Below are positions 1 to 27,321 of a stretch of DNA of 64,000 nt, one piece after another (position 1 is the stretch's first letter; every line of letters begins with the position of its first letter). Below the pieces are notes generated by a model. That model saw only the letters and a program-made list of their open reading frames with translations. It was not told the origin of the DNA and searched no databases. A program made the position numbers and the translations under genes. Source of the stretch: Labia minor (lineage: Eukaryota; Arthropoda; Insecta; Dermaptera; Spongiphoridae); NCBI GenBank assembly GCA_963082975.1, contig OY720346.1, positions 51,287,759 to 51,351,758 of the forward strand, written 5' to 3'.

Positions 1-1738
1 TATTTTATTTTCTTCTTAACATAGGTCTGGGATTTGATTGCGTGACAGACAGATACACATTCTAACTTACATATTCATTAAAAAAAAGAATTTACTTCCC
101 ATCAATTTTACATTTGTACATTTCCAATTATTCATGAAGACATTCTGGCTATTTCTGCATGCATTTTTTAAAAATGTATTTTAAGAAAATTTCTTGAAAA
201 ATAGTTAATTTAAAAAGAGTGCAATTAAGATCTGAAATAATTATTTTTTATCTTTTAAAAGGGCATATATATTTAGTCAATTATTATCCAAAAAATATTA
301 AAATCTTTCTATACGAAAAGTCTTACTAATTTATTTAAACTATTTTGGTAATCAATTTTACAGGAATTTTGATCAGATTTTTTTACTTAATTATTTATAA
401 AAAATTAAATTTCAACCATTTTTTTATAAGAATATTAATTTATTAAAAAAATAAATATTTAATACACACACACATATACATATATATATATAGTAAAATT
501 AAAATATATCTAATAAATTTTGATGGGTTTTTGTTTTATTTTAATGATTTTATTTCATTTAATTTTATATAAACACAAATGGGAAACATTTCATTTTCGA
601 AAAGGAATCTCACTTTAGCAATAAAAATTACTTCAAATGTCACTGAAAAATTTTATTCTAAAAAATAAAAAAAAAGAAATCAAAATAAATTGATAACTAT
701 TAAAATAATATATTCTATTATAAATAATTGGTTATATATTATTAATATAATCTGCTTTTAGTCGTATAAATCCATCTATATTTTTTTATCAAGTCTATAA
801 AGTTTAATTTACCATCTGTAACTAATGCAGATTAGCAATTAAAAATCTTGGTTATTTATAAAATAAATGTTTTTTTTAAGTATTTATATTAATCTATTGA
901 CTTTTCATATTTATCCATTTAGAGTGATTAATTAAGCATTAAAGAAAAAATATTGATATTATAAAAATAGATTTATACCTACGTCATTTGAATTGGACAC
1001 TAATTTATTGAACGGAAAGTAAATCCATTCAAAGAAATGGTTTTGGTTTTTTTTTCTTTTTATTTCATTTATTCCATGTTGATATATTTATTTGAAAATT
1101 AAAAAAAAAAGTTTTATTAATTTTATTAATAATAATATTATTATTACTATATTTTTTATTTTATTGTATATTTAGGGTTTATACTATTAAAATTTATAAT
1201 TTAAAAATAATTGAAGGGTTTGAAATATAGGCATTTATTTAAACCAAAGTTTTTTTATTAATAACTGGCCAATAATAATGAATAAACTTCTTCTAAATAT
1301 CATTTAACTTTCGCATTTGAAAATCAGGAACTTTAATACGAGATAATCAATATTCAAAGTGCTTCAATAAATTTATTCAATTTTAAGATAATTGTATGAT
1401 GATTGACGGTAATTTTTTATAAGTTTTTATAAGTTCTTATTTAATAACAACAGAAATTACCTTGAAAAAATTGACCGGTTTAATAACTAATAAATCATAA
1501 AGTCATTGAAAGGGGGGAGGAGAGCAATTATTCAAATCTATTATAATATATACAAGTGGTCTGATTTATTTTTATTGCCATCTTAGTGATATAGCTTAGT
1601 ATATTGCTTGGAAGAGGGGAGGGGGATGGACTTATAATTGCAATTGTATTCAGTTTGTGCAAAGAGGAAACTTTATCAAGGTCCTATGTAAATAAAAAAA
1701 TGTCTGTAATTTTGTTGGATGGGGTGCCGTAGACTTAC
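1..1738. other. AT-rich non-coding stretch, probable intron
   Basis: The sequence is very AT-rich, with short TA and CA runs near 466-492 and purine-rich spots near 1510 and 1615. I see no exon-like island. It lies 3' of the last visible minus-strand zinc-finger exon, whose donor opens into it, so it is probably an intron whose next exon lies beyond the left edge. Confidence 0.5.
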
Positions 1739-16054
<14,316 letters not shown>

Positions 16055-16109
16055 TGCACACGTTTTTTGACGTTTTATATTAAACAAAATATCACTTAAT
16101 ACGAACACA

Positions 16110-16265
16110 GACAGATTCGAGGCGACCGGCGCCGGGCCTCAAGCCGGTCTGTCTGCTCGTCGACGAGCAAACTACCGTGGTTCAGGTGCGCCGCCGCCGT
16201 TACCGCCCCTGACGTCAACCACCTGGCCGCCTCCGTCTCCCTAAAAGGCATTCCGTTTCATGAAA
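16110..16265 (-). promoter_or_regulatory. CpG-rich promoter and 5' leader of the zinc-finger gene
   Basis: A strongly GC-rich, CpG-rich block lies about 60-200 bp upstream of the first ATG of the minus-strand gene, between AT-rich flanks. It contains a perfect TGACGTCA (16210-16217, consensus CREB/ATF site) and the palindrome CTCGTCGACGAG. No TATA box is evident. The promoter role is inferred from position and composition. Confidence 0.5.
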
Positions 16266-16701
16266 CACGCAAAAGAAATCAAAGAACGCCTTCCGTCAAT
16301 TTAGAAATGATTCACAGGGCCACTAAGATCATCCCAAATCCTGATTTATAAATAGATCATTCAGAAATAGATAAACATCTTACAATTATTTTAAACTATT
16401 TAAGGAAATAAAAAAAAAATAAATAAAATATTTATACTTTTTAGTAACTGTAGGAAGCTTGAAAGACTCAATTATATTGACTATTTTAATATATTATTTT
16501 TTTTAATTTCTATTATATGTATTTTATTTATCTCTTATTTATATATAGGTATACATATTTATGAAGCGGAGTATAAATATTTTAAATCTATTCCCGAGAA
16601 TAAATAAAATTTAACTGAATATATAAGTATATACATAATCTTCTAAAATTTTTATATTTAAAATTTGTAAAATTCATTATTATATTATATATGGATTAAT
16701 T

Positions 16702-16875
16702 CAGTGTTTCCCAACGGGGGGCAATTTGATTGTAAAGGGGGTCAATTAAAAAATGGACTCGACCCGAGTTTAACCTTTTTTTAATATTAAAAATTATGTA
16801 TTTGTTACATAGGAGGAATTGGAATTTTAGAAGGGCTTAGGTGGGGCATGGCACAAAAAAGGTTAGGAAACACTG
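16702..16875. mobile_element. hAT MITE, 174 bp
   Basis: Begins CAGTGTTTCCCAAC and ends GTTAGGAAACACTG. The flanking 8-bp duplications are GATTAATT (16694-16701) and GATTAATA (16876-16883), one mismatch apart. No reading frame. Confidence 0.85.
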
Positions 16876-18429
16876 GATTAATAAGTATTTAATAAATAGA
16901 AAAATAGTATATATATTAAGTCTAAGTTTGAAGAAGGTTCTAAATGTCCAAACTCATTCATAAGATAGATTGGAGTAAAATTGTAATGAAATTAAAAAAT
17001 ATTTAAAAATTACATAATATAATTTATTTTATTAAAAATAAATAAATGTTTTTACTTGTTGCATATTCACGTACTGGTCGCGCATGACACAAACATTTTT
17101 TGACAAATTTAGAATCTTTTGGTTTTATATAATTTTTTATTTAAAATTTAATTATTTATAATACTTAATAAGTATTTAATAACTTTTATTATTTTACTAT
17201 TATAATTATAAGAAAAGCAATAGGAACTTAACAAGGGTTGGTATTTTGGAATAAAACTCCCACTCCTAATTTTTATATTTCAACTGAGGGCATGAAACAG
17301 TGTCCTCTCTCTCTTTCTTGGTTGAAGCTCTGTGGCTCTACGGAATTCGAAAGAGAAGTAACTTAAAGAGGATTCTAACGGATTTAATTACCTAATATCT
17401 ATTACTCCTAAAATTAAGATCATTCATATTAAAAGAGTGATTGATTGAGGGATTTGTTTCTTTTGTCTTTATAACGTTTTTATCAACTTCGCTTCACATG
17501 TCTGTCTGTGTTCACTCTTACTCGTATAACAAATTGAAATCGATTTTTCATTAACTTTAAAATAGACTTTTGAAATTTTTTATAGATATTTAAATAGATC
17601 CCTAGAAGGTATGGAAGAAATATAATTGAATTATAATTAATTGTAATGTAATTAGCGAATAATTGCTTTTAGTAATTAATTCCTTTTGCATTGCTCCAAT
17701 TAATATTTTTTTCAACGGAATCTGAAGCATAAATATTGATTGCAGAATACATTTTCATTTTTAAAGTAATTAAAAATATTTTATAGCATTAAAATTAACC
17801 CATTTGAGCCTAGTGATCCGATTTCGGAACACTCGACTCGAGTCACTATTTTATTTTTTTATTTATTAATGACGACATCAAAGTGCGTTCTGATCACCTA
17901 GTCGGTGATAGTGATAGTGTTGCTTGCTTGTATTAATTATTTAAATGTGCATGGACCTGTAACACTGTCGCTATGAGGTTACAAAGATTGAAGTAAAAAA
18001 TAGGACGGTTTTTGCAACGTTTCTTTCAACTCATGTTAGTATTACTTTTACTTTTTTGGTTCTATAAATATATTTTTTTGTTATTACTTATCTTCTGGAT
18101 ATACACTAACGTGTTGTAGACACACTACACAGAAATTTTTGTTATTGTCGTAATTATGGGTTCATAAAGTCAGGTGTTCCGATTTCGGAACACTAGGCAC
18201 ATACACTACTATCACATGATAGTGAAGAAATGATTGTTCTAATAATTTCTAATTATTTCTGATTATTTCTTGATTTATTTTAGTAACAATTATCATATTT
18301 TGTTTCAAAAAACTTTACTTTTATAATAAAAAAAAATAAATAAATATATATTTATTATAATTGTAATTTCATACAATAAAAGAAAAAATTTTCTATAAAT
18401 TAAATTTAAAACATACATAAGTCAATGAA

Positions 18430-19905
18430 TTCTATTTTGTTGCCCTTCCCCAAGATGCCCAAGATTTTATCCGTAAATGAAATCATAGAAAATCTAGAAG
18501 TAGATCATAATTTTGAAGCAACCGGTATAATCATCGAGCCGCCTGAAAAAGCATTCGGATGAAGATTCTGGAGATGAAGAAGGCGGAACTATAAATAATT
18601 TACCAGGTTCTTTAGTCTACGATGGTACTTTTATTTCCAACTTGGATGAAGAAGATGTTTTTACTTCTACTGTGCAGGAACTTTCTCGAACGAAGAAAAT
18701 AATTTCAAGAATATGGCGTCGGTGCATCGGTGGTACTTCAATTTGTTAAGACACTAACAAAGAAACATCCTGGAGAATATTATTTCATATTTGATAATTT
18801 TTTTACAAGCATTTCTTTACTCGATAAACTCACATCAATGGGCCATCATGTGACAGGAATCGTAAGGAAAGATCGGACTGATAATCCTTCACTTCAATTA
18901 GACAAAATTATGAAGAAAAAAGAAAGAGGTGCATTTGACTACAGAAGTGATAGTAGACAATATTGTTTGCAAATGGCATGACAACAGTGTTGTCACTGTT
19001 GCTTCATCAGGAGCTGGAATCAATCCTATTGGTCTAGTGCATAGGTTCCCAAACTTTTTTGTGTCGTAGACCCCCTAAATTGATTTTGATTTTTTATAAC
19101 AAAATTTTACTCTTTTTTTAGAGCCTTATTGAAAAATCAAATATGTTTTAAAAGCCATGTCTGAAAAACAATTTACCTTTTTTATTAGAAACATATTGAA
19201 AAAATCAAAAAATGTTTTAAAAAGTCATGTCGGAAAAACAATTTACCTTTTTTTAGAAACATATTGAAAAAATCAAAAAATGTTAGAGCCATGTCGGGAA
19301 AACACGTAGACCCCCATATTCATTTCATGGACACCCAAATTTGTTATTCGCTGCCGTAGACCCCTTGAAGGTTGCCATAGACCCCTAGGGGTCGATATAG
19401 ACCACTTTGGGAACCTCCGGCCTAGTGAATCGTTATTCCCAAAAAGAAAAAAAGAGAATACAGATTCAACAACCAAACATGTTAAAATTTTTGTCGACAG
19501 AGCTGATGAAAATATTGCGAAATATCGAGCATCCATACGTGGAAAAAAATAGTACTCAAGCCCTCTGTTATTTTGTTTCGAAGTAATTTTACAAAATGCT
19601 TGGCAATTACAAAGGACAATAGAAAAAAAGCCTTTAGATTTTAGATCTTCTGGAGTTTCGTCGACGTATAGCATCCAATTTTATGGAGACTACGGTCAAC
19701 CTGCAGAGACTGGAAGAAAGGGAAGACCATCACAGAAGTGCAGCATTGATTCAAGATAGGATGGTCTGAATCATAATATAGTGAATCAAAATAAACAAAT
19801 ACGTTGTCGACATTGCCATAAAAACACAACATTCAAATGTGAAAAGTGTGATGCTGCATTATATGTTAAATGTTCGACGAAATATCATACACAAAATAAG
19901 TAAAT
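18430..19905 (+). pseudogene. piggyBac transposase remnant
   Basis: A possible start with KMPKILSVNEIIE is followed by many stops. The best segment (18730-18981) reads GEYYFIFDNFFTSISLLDKL and then TGIVRKDRTDNP. It matches the catalytic core of piggyBac transposases around the Asp of 'FDNFFTS'. After an inserted hAT MITE come DRADENIAKYRASIRGKK (the 'D..YR...R..KW' block) and a C-terminal Cys-rich finger, RCRHCHKNTTFKCEKCDA, ending KCSTKYH. The N-terminal core is largely lost. Confidence 0.85.
19040..19419. mobile_element. hAT MITE nested in the piggyBac element
   Basis: The ends are CATAGGTTCCCAAAC and, inverted, CGGAGGTTCCCAAAG. Flanking 8-mers are GTCTAGTG (19032-19039) and GCCTAGTG (19420-19427). 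Inside, a roughly 65-bp unit (tgttttaaaagccatgtc, acaatttaccttttt) is repeated about three times in tandem. It splits the piggyBac transposase remnant. Confidence 0.85.
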
Positions 19906-20639
19906 ATTTTTTTGTAAATGTTATTTTTAGTAATTTTATATTTGTAATATATATAATAAATATATTTATGATAATAACAACAACAAGACTCTACTTTGAG
20001 TATTCAAAAGTAACCAAATAATTATAAAAAAACAGTTTATATGTATATTCTTCTAATGTCATGAGAAGGTAGTCCTTGTGCCTAGTGTTCCGATTTCGGA
20101 ACACCTTGTATCTCAAAAACTAGAAAAGATAAAAAAAGAGTTATTTGAAACAATTTTGTTTTTACACCATTTTATGTAACATATTCGAATATCACGAAAA
20201 AATTCGCTAAAAAAAACCTTCGGTCTAAATGGGTTAATGATGAATTCTTATTAATCAGGTCTAGCGTCAATGAAGTAGGGGTATGTTTCCCCTCAAATGG
20301 CATAGAGGAAAGAATCTTTTTTTATATATGTTCCAGAGAGGTAATGAAACAAAGCAATTAAAGAAAAGCATATATACGTTTATAAAATCTCATATTATAA
20401 TTAATTATTTATTTATAAATATAATATATTAATGATTATTCAGTAATAACATTTACTTAATATAAATACATAAAATCAGTTTTTTTGAAGATAAAAAATT
20501 TCTTTTTGTGTTATTCATATTTAAACATCTGGGAATGCGCAAGCTTGCATTGCCAAAACGAACTTAAGTTCGGATTAATTTAAGTTATAAATAAGTCAAG
20601 ATTAAATATAAATATTATTGAATATTTTTATTTATTAGT

Positions 20640-20822
20640 ATTATAAATGAATGGACGAAGACCGGCTACCAAAAATTGTATCAGAAAACCATCCTGACGG
20701 CAAAAGGGGTAGAGGTAGACCAAAGAAAAGATGGTCTCAGAGTTGAGGGATGGTAATATTCTTCTGTGGGAATACAACAGGCTCTCAGCCTAGAAACAAG
20801 AAGAAGAAGAAGAAGAAGAAGT
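20640..20822 (+). repeat. 3' tail of a second dead non-LTR element
   Basis: Reads MDEDRLPKIVSENHPDGKRG, then GRPKKRWSQ, a C-terminal motif of the same class as the 9.1-kb remnant. It ends in a (GAA)n tract at about 20802-20821, which is typical of LINE tails ending in simple repeats. Confidence 0.6.
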
Positions 20823-20905
20823 ATTATAAATAAAAATATTAATAAAATTTTTTTTATGTTCACTGGAATCGATGATTGTCACGAATAAATATAAATGACG
20901 TCACT

Positions 20906-21499
20906 CAGGGCCGTCTTAAGGAATTCGGCGCCCATGAGCTACTAAAAATAATGCGCCCTTCTTCCTAAGAAAATACACAGAATGGCAAATGGGAGTCGGA
21001 AAAGTTATACAAAAGAAAAGTGTCAGAACTAGAAAAAAACTATTTATTACTTTTATAATAAACTGTTATCTTTATTGTAACTTTTCTTTAAAGTCACTTA
21101 TTTAAAAGATGGGTATAAATGTTTACCCAGATTTGAGGGGATTATCTCAATAATGACAGTTCCGATCAGTTTTTAGTCTAATCCTTAGAACTTGATCAGA
21201 ACTATTATATGATTGGTGGTCTTATATTAACTCCAGTACAGCTCCGACAGTTCAAATGCGACTGAAACAAAGGGTGTTACTCCTATTTCGCGTTGCCCTT
21301 CTCTATCTATCGTTTTTCAGCACATTTGAAAGAAATAAAAATCAGTTTAATATTTTAAGAAGTGTTTTAATTTAAAAATAAGTAAAAACTAATAAAATGA
21401 AAAATAAATTTTTACTATATCGCAAATAAAAAACTGCCGCCTCAAAAGGCATTCGCCCTGGGCTATAGCCCATTTAGCCCTGTGGTTAGGGCGGCACTG
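20906..21499. mobile_element. hAT non-autonomous element, 594 bp
   Basis: Starts CAGGGCCGTCTTAAGG and ends, inverted, CAGTGCCGCCCTAACC. The target duplications are ACGTCACT (20898-20905) and ACGTTACT (21500-21507). Subterminal GGCGCCC and GCCCTGGGC blocks are typical of such elements. No intact transposase. Confidence 0.85.
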
Positions 21500-22465
21500 A
21501 CGTTACTATAATAATAAATATTAAAAATTTCAACTTTGGACGCCATTTTGACCATGTTCCCGAGGGGGTATCAAAAAATGAAAGGCACTTTACATTACTA
21601 CTTTTCGATGCTCTTTCCGAATCTGAAGTCAGAATTTCAAAATTTTGAGTTTGATGTCGGACAGAACGACAGACTGAACGATTTTATAAACTCACTTAAG
21701 TTCGTTGAAAATTTTCGTATAACATGACCTTTTCTATTTCTCTTGTTATATTAAATAAATTTATCGAATTAAAATTGCACTAAAAAGAATAAAATAATAT
21801 AAATATAAAATTTTTTATATAATAACGTTCTTTTTTATGGACTAAAAAGAAAAAAAATAATTTTTTTATAAGCCTAACAAAAAGTTTATCAATGAATTGC
21901 TTGATATACAACAAAAAACGTTGGAAGTGTTTTAGTGTGGTATGTAAGAATATATATATATAGCTCTATAATGGAATTTAATTGCATAGAAATATAATAG
22001 AAAGTAAATAAAAACTAAAACACTTCATTAACAAGTAACACTATTCCTTCTAATATAATCAACTGTTTTGGATTTGATTGATAATATGTAAATTTAAGAA
22101 AATAATAATTCTTTTAAAATTTGTTAGATACTTTGATATAAGTATATTACAGTGAAATTTAAAAAAAGATTAATTTCTTAACTCTTAATCTATCAATTTT
22201 ATTGCAAAATAAAAAAAATTGTCACTTTAAGTATGTGTTTATTAAAATTTTTATTAATACAAAAATTTGACTTGATGTTTCATATAAATAAATAAAACTA
22301 CATGCCCCCAACGTTTTTAGTTGAATATGAATCAATTCATCCTTAAACTTTGTCAGGATTATAGAAAAATTATTTTATTCATTTTAGTCGATGAAAAAAA
22401 GTTATTTTATAAAATTTTTTTATATTTTTATTATTTGTTTATTGTTTCTGTATTTCTGTTTTTTA

Positions 22466-23395
22466 CCGACCGACGATAGTAAGGGAGGTATTGTTTTCAC
22501 ACCAAATTTCACATGTGGAGATTTTTACATATCTCCACGAATCATGCATTTTCTTAACAGAAAAAAGTATTTTTAGCATGATGTCTGTCCGTCCGTCCGT
22601 ATAGATGTGTACAGCCTGAACGGCTCAACCGATTTTGATGAAATTTGGTATATTTACTTAATGCATCAGTGGGATGAATTGATCAACTTTTGGTGCAAAT
22701 CCGGAAACCGGAAGTGGTAGTATTAGCGATCGACGATAGGAAGGGAAGGGTTATTTTGACAGCAAATTTCACATGAGGAGATTTTTTTATATATCACCAC
22801 GAATCATGCATTTTCTTAACAGAAAAAAGTATTTTTAGCTTGATGTCTGTCCGTGCGTCCGTCCGTCCTTCCGTCTGTCCGTATAGATGTGTACAGCCTG
22901 AACGGCTCAACCGATTTTGATGAAATTTGGTATATTTACTTAATGCATCAGTGGGATGAATTGATCAACTTTTGGTACAAATCCGGAAACCGGAAGTGGT
23001 AGTATTAGCGATCGACGATAGGAAGGGAAGGGTTATTTTCACACCAAATTTCACATGAGGAGATTTTTTTACATATCACCACGAATGTATTGGATTTATC
23101 CTCGGGAAAAATCATCTTCATTATGTTTTTCTTAATTTAAAATTATATGACGTCACCCAGCCCTTCATGACGTCACAGCCTCGGGTAACGCCGGGTAACG
23201 CTGGCTACTTCAGCTATATATTATAAATAAAATAAAATTAAAAATATTTATGTTCTATCCATATCTGTTTTTTATTACATTAATAGATATATTAAAATTA
23301 TTTGAAATTGTTTCTGTAGCTGGAAATTAATTTACTTCAAACCGTCGGTCGGTTCGGACCTGGCCACAGGTCAACTTATTTTGTGTGTAACTACC
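22466..23395 (+). repeat. dispersed repeat R1 with internal tandem duplication
   Basis: Starts TTTTTACCGACCGACGATAG and ends CACAGGTCAACTTATT. A segment of about 262 bp, from the gtctgtccgtcc tract to the 'caccacgaatcatgcat' block, is present twice (about 22576-22800 and 22838-23090). Near-identical to the right arm at 62.5-63.15 kb. Confidence 0.85.
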
Positions 23396-23443
23396 TTAAA
23401 TAAGGTGTTAGGAAAGAGAGAAAAACATATATGTAAATATCTC

Positions 23444-23449
<6 letters not shown>

Positions 23450-23482
<33 letters not shown>
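23450..23482. repeat. (AAT)n microsatellite
   Basis: An uninterrupted AAT tract of about 11 units lies 390 bp upstream of the thrombospondin start codon. Confidence 0.9.
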
Positions 23483-23739
23483 TCATTTTTTTCTTAAATT
23501 ATTGTACCCATAGGGAAAGTGAATAAAATTTTGTTTAACAAAATATACACAAACATATTTTTTTCTTTTTATTGTTTATTTTAACACTAATTTGAAATTG
23601 AGTAAGAGAGAAAATTACATCAAATAATTTAATTTTTCCTTGCCAATCAATCGACTATTCTAATATTTATTTATTGAATTCAAATAATTAACACCTTTGA
23701 CGATCATAAAAGGTAAACATCCCCTAATGATATGGACGA

Positions 23740-23874
23740 CCGATGTTGATTGTTGCTTACCTCGGATAGATTCGTATCTGTTCGGATAACTCTCGTAGCG
23801 AGTAGGGGGGACGATGATGCCCGGCAAAGAGAGCGGACCTCTTGTAGCCTGTTCAGTCCACTGGAACCGACGGG
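23740..23874 (+). promoter_or_regulatory. thrombospondin promoter / 5' leader region
   Basis: A GC-rich block lies directly upstream of the signal-peptide ATG. It contains TCAGT at 23853-23857, the arthropod initiator consensus, 18-22 nt before the ATG. If used, the leader would be only about 20 nt. I see no good downstream promoter element at +28, so the true start may be further upstream. Confidence 0.35.
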
Positions 23875-23959
23875 ATGCCGTCCGCGGGGAGCAGCATCCT
23901 TGCCGTTCTCACCTTCCTCGGCATTGGTCTCCTCGTTTCAGCTGTCACCCTTGACCAGA
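23875..23959 (+). CDS. Tsp: Tsp exon 1, signal peptide
   Basis: Encodes [20 protein letters not shown] then VSAVTLDQ: a hydrophobic core with a plausible cleavage after SA. The donor is CAGA|GTAAGC (phase 1), matching the exon 2 acceptor phase. The 8.1-kb gap to exon 2 makes this the least certain exon. Confidence 0.75.
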
Positions 23960-26900
23960 GTAAGCTTGACAACAATACTTACTGACAGTAAATAAACAAT
24001 TTTTAATGAAATAAATAATATCAAAAAATAATATCTAAAAATAGTTTCAAAAAAAAAAGTTTCAACGACTTACACACCTTCGATTAACAATTTAGAACAA
24101 TTATCCTAAAATAATTATTTTTGATTTAATCGACTTTAAATAAATCCTATAAGTATAATCATACTAAAAAATATTATGTTTTTTTCTTAAACTATTGTTA
24201 TTCAATAATTGATATTGTTATTATTAATTTTTATTTTGGATTGTTAAAGAAAAATCTCATTGTCAGACTATTTTTAAAATAAACAATTTATTATATATCT
24301 ATATATTACAAAAATAATTATAAATAAAAAAAATAATATAAATCTGAAATTAGATTTTCTTTCCCTTTCAAAAAAAAAAAACAAAAATAAAAAACAAATA
24401 TATTATTTGATTAATTATCTTATTTGATTTTTAAATATTTCTTTAATTGGTAATACTGTGATCATTTTAAACATATCAACACTATCATAAGTTTTAGTTG
24501 ACCTAGTAAAAAGTAATAAAATATTATTTTACAGGATATAATGCATATTTTAATAAATAAAATTATATAGTAATACACTTATCATTTTACCTGACAATAA
24601 CTAAATAATGATCAATTTTTTTACATATTTTCCCACATGGCATTTTATTACACATAAATTGTTTTTTTTAATATAATTTATATTGAGATAAACATATTAA
24701 GGTTGTATTTATTGGCTTGAGCTTATTCTAAACCTCCAATAAAGAAATTACTTTTAAAAAGATATTATATTTAGATATATTTATTTTTGAAAACAACATT
24801 AAATATTGTATCTTTATTAAAGTTAAATAAATAATATTTTAAATAAATATGAATATTCTTGATTATATATAAATTTATTGTAATTGTTTTATATATATAT
24901 ATAAACATTTAATTTTCATTTATCCTTGCAAATGTTGTTGGTTAGATAGGAAAGCAAATCTTCCTATTCATGCGTCCCACCTCTTTACCCAATTAAGGGC
25001 AACTTGTGAAATGTCCTGGAAAGTAGAATTGTTTCATTAATTTTTCTAGGAACTACAATTCAACGATTCGAAAGTAAATAAAGAACCAATTACATTCAGT
25101 GTTCAAATTTGCTTATTAGTGTACAACCATTTAAAATGAATTCCAAAATCCAATGAATAATAATGTAAAATGTATGAACTTTGTCCATAGTTTTGTTCTC
25201 CACTTGGGTAGTTGTTCTTAGATGCTGAAGTCTTCAGACTTGTTCTGAATCTATATATAAGTCATTTGTCAATGGGATTAATTTAAAACCGATGAGACCT
25301 GCTTGGAATAATGTTGAGATCATAGATTATATTTTTACAGTTCGAAGCAGTGCTGTTTGAAATAAACCACAGAAAAGTTGATGTCATTTCCTCTTAACCA
25401 GTCAAATAACTTCCACTAAAACCACTCGTCAAATTTTTTTTTTTAATTAAAAACATTAATCATCGGAGATTTCAATGCCTTCAAATTGATACATATTACT
25501 ATTAAAAACAAATAAAAAAATAACATGAAACAATTATTATTTGGAATTGGTATACAATGTCAATTTTCATTACACATGTAGGTAATATATCTTATCTTAT
25601 CTTATTATACTAGCAAAAATTGTATATATATTTATATTTTTGAATTATTAAACCGCTATATCTATAAGGATTTTTTTGAAATTCACAAGATATATAATTT
25701 TTATAAAGAAAAATCGATCTGTATTGGTTTCAGCCTATGAAAAATATTAGTTTTTTCTTAATTTAAAATAAGAATTTTAATAATAAAAAATGGAGCCGGG
25801 CAACCTTAAATACAAAATATTAAAAATAAAATAAAATTAAAAATATTTGTTTTAATAATATTTTGTAAACAAATTACGAAGTATATATTATGTTATATAC
25901 ATAGGGCATACTTTTCTGTCTTTCAGTGCATTAATACAAACGTTTAAGGGCTGTATGTTTTATCACTATTTATTTTTAATTTATGTTCTTTTAAATTATT
26001 TGAAATTGTTTCATATATTTTGTCGTTCATTTATTTTAAATAATAATCTTTAATTTAAATATTCATAGTTCATAAGGAAAAATTAACTTGTATGTGTTTT
26101 TATTCTCCTTTAACAATTATAACCTTAATGCTCTTTATTATTTATCTGGAAAATTAATTCCTTTGAAAGAGGGAATAATTTTTTATTTTTAATTTTATTT
26201 TTATTAGGGAATTCGGATGCTTCAAAAGTATTCGTGTTAACTGATAGAAATTTTTATTTTTATTTATTTAAAAAAAAATTATAAAAGTGATTTTTCTGAA
26301 AATCATTATAAATCATCATACTTAAATATTAATATCTTATATACATAAAATACTTTCTTTTTTTATGTAAAATTATGATCAGTCTAATAATAATCCCAAA
26401 CTATAGTCTCTATTACAGATGATACTATTAATTATTTATTAAAATATTTATAGACAATAACACTTGTTATATATGTATATTATTATTATTTATTTTATTT
26501 ATATAAAATAAAAAAAATATTTTCAAAATTAAATATTTTATTCAACAACATCGATATAATATTAATAAATTAATAAAAAAAATTAAATAATTATTTCCGT
26601 TAATTAAATATTAATAAAATTTCATATCTATTTTCGATTTAGGAGAATATTTTGTCCTTCGTTTCATATACCATCCCATCCATTCCCTTTCATCATTGGT
26701 ATGTTTTGATTGCACCAATATAATCTTCTTAACTATATAAAGAACTCGATTATATTCTGACCCCCTCCCCCCCGATCCTAATGGTTGTTATTTATGTAGG
26801 CGAACTAGTTATCTTGAAAATGAATTTCATAAAACAAAATACGCAACTTGTTAGAGCAAATGAAAATAGAAAACAAACACCGAGTCACTTAACTAATCGA

Positions 26901-27282
26901 TCTTATACTATGATTTATCATACTAACTTGCGCTTTTCATTTCCTTTATCTCATAACTCTTCAGTCAGGAACTACCCACGTATATACATACATATATTAC
27001 AATTTCGTAAAATTTTATCTTTTATCTAGTATATTACTTACTGACCTATATTTAGTTTATTATACTATGATAGGTTATTTAATAACAAATGATTATTAAT
27101 TCGTAAATTCATTTATATATGAAATAATCTTGTACATATATTATCGATTAATATCACATTTAAATCAAAACTTTTTTCAAACTTTCGTTTGGCGTGTGCG
27201 CGTTAGGATATTAGAATGCAATAGTAAACTTAACAATTAACCTTCAGATGCACCATGAAATTAGACTCATCAATTTAAATAT

Positions 27283-27321
<39 letters not shown>

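Larger units (their letters stand above)
17799..20233 (+). mobile_element. degenerate piggyBac element
   Basis: Flanked by TTAA on both sides (17795-17798 and 20234-20237). The ends are CCCATTTGAGCC and, inverted, CCCATTTAGACC, the CCC...GGG ends of piggyBac. Just inside, CGATTTCGGAACAC occurs three times (17819, 18180, 20091). Transposase remnants lie at about 18430-19900. Confidence 0.92.

Noticed and set aside
16055..16108. N-terminal extension of the zinc-finger protein (frame open to GTG)
   Set aside because: No ATG in the extension; the first ATG has a good context and follows the probable leader.
18430..18720. Intact N-terminal piggyBac coding region
   Set aside because: Several in-frame stops and a frameshift; only scattered segments are readable.
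22391..22576. Hydrophobic small protein (Phe/Ile-rich frame)
   Set aside because: AT-rich poly-T tract translated, running into the R1 repeat; no conserved feature.
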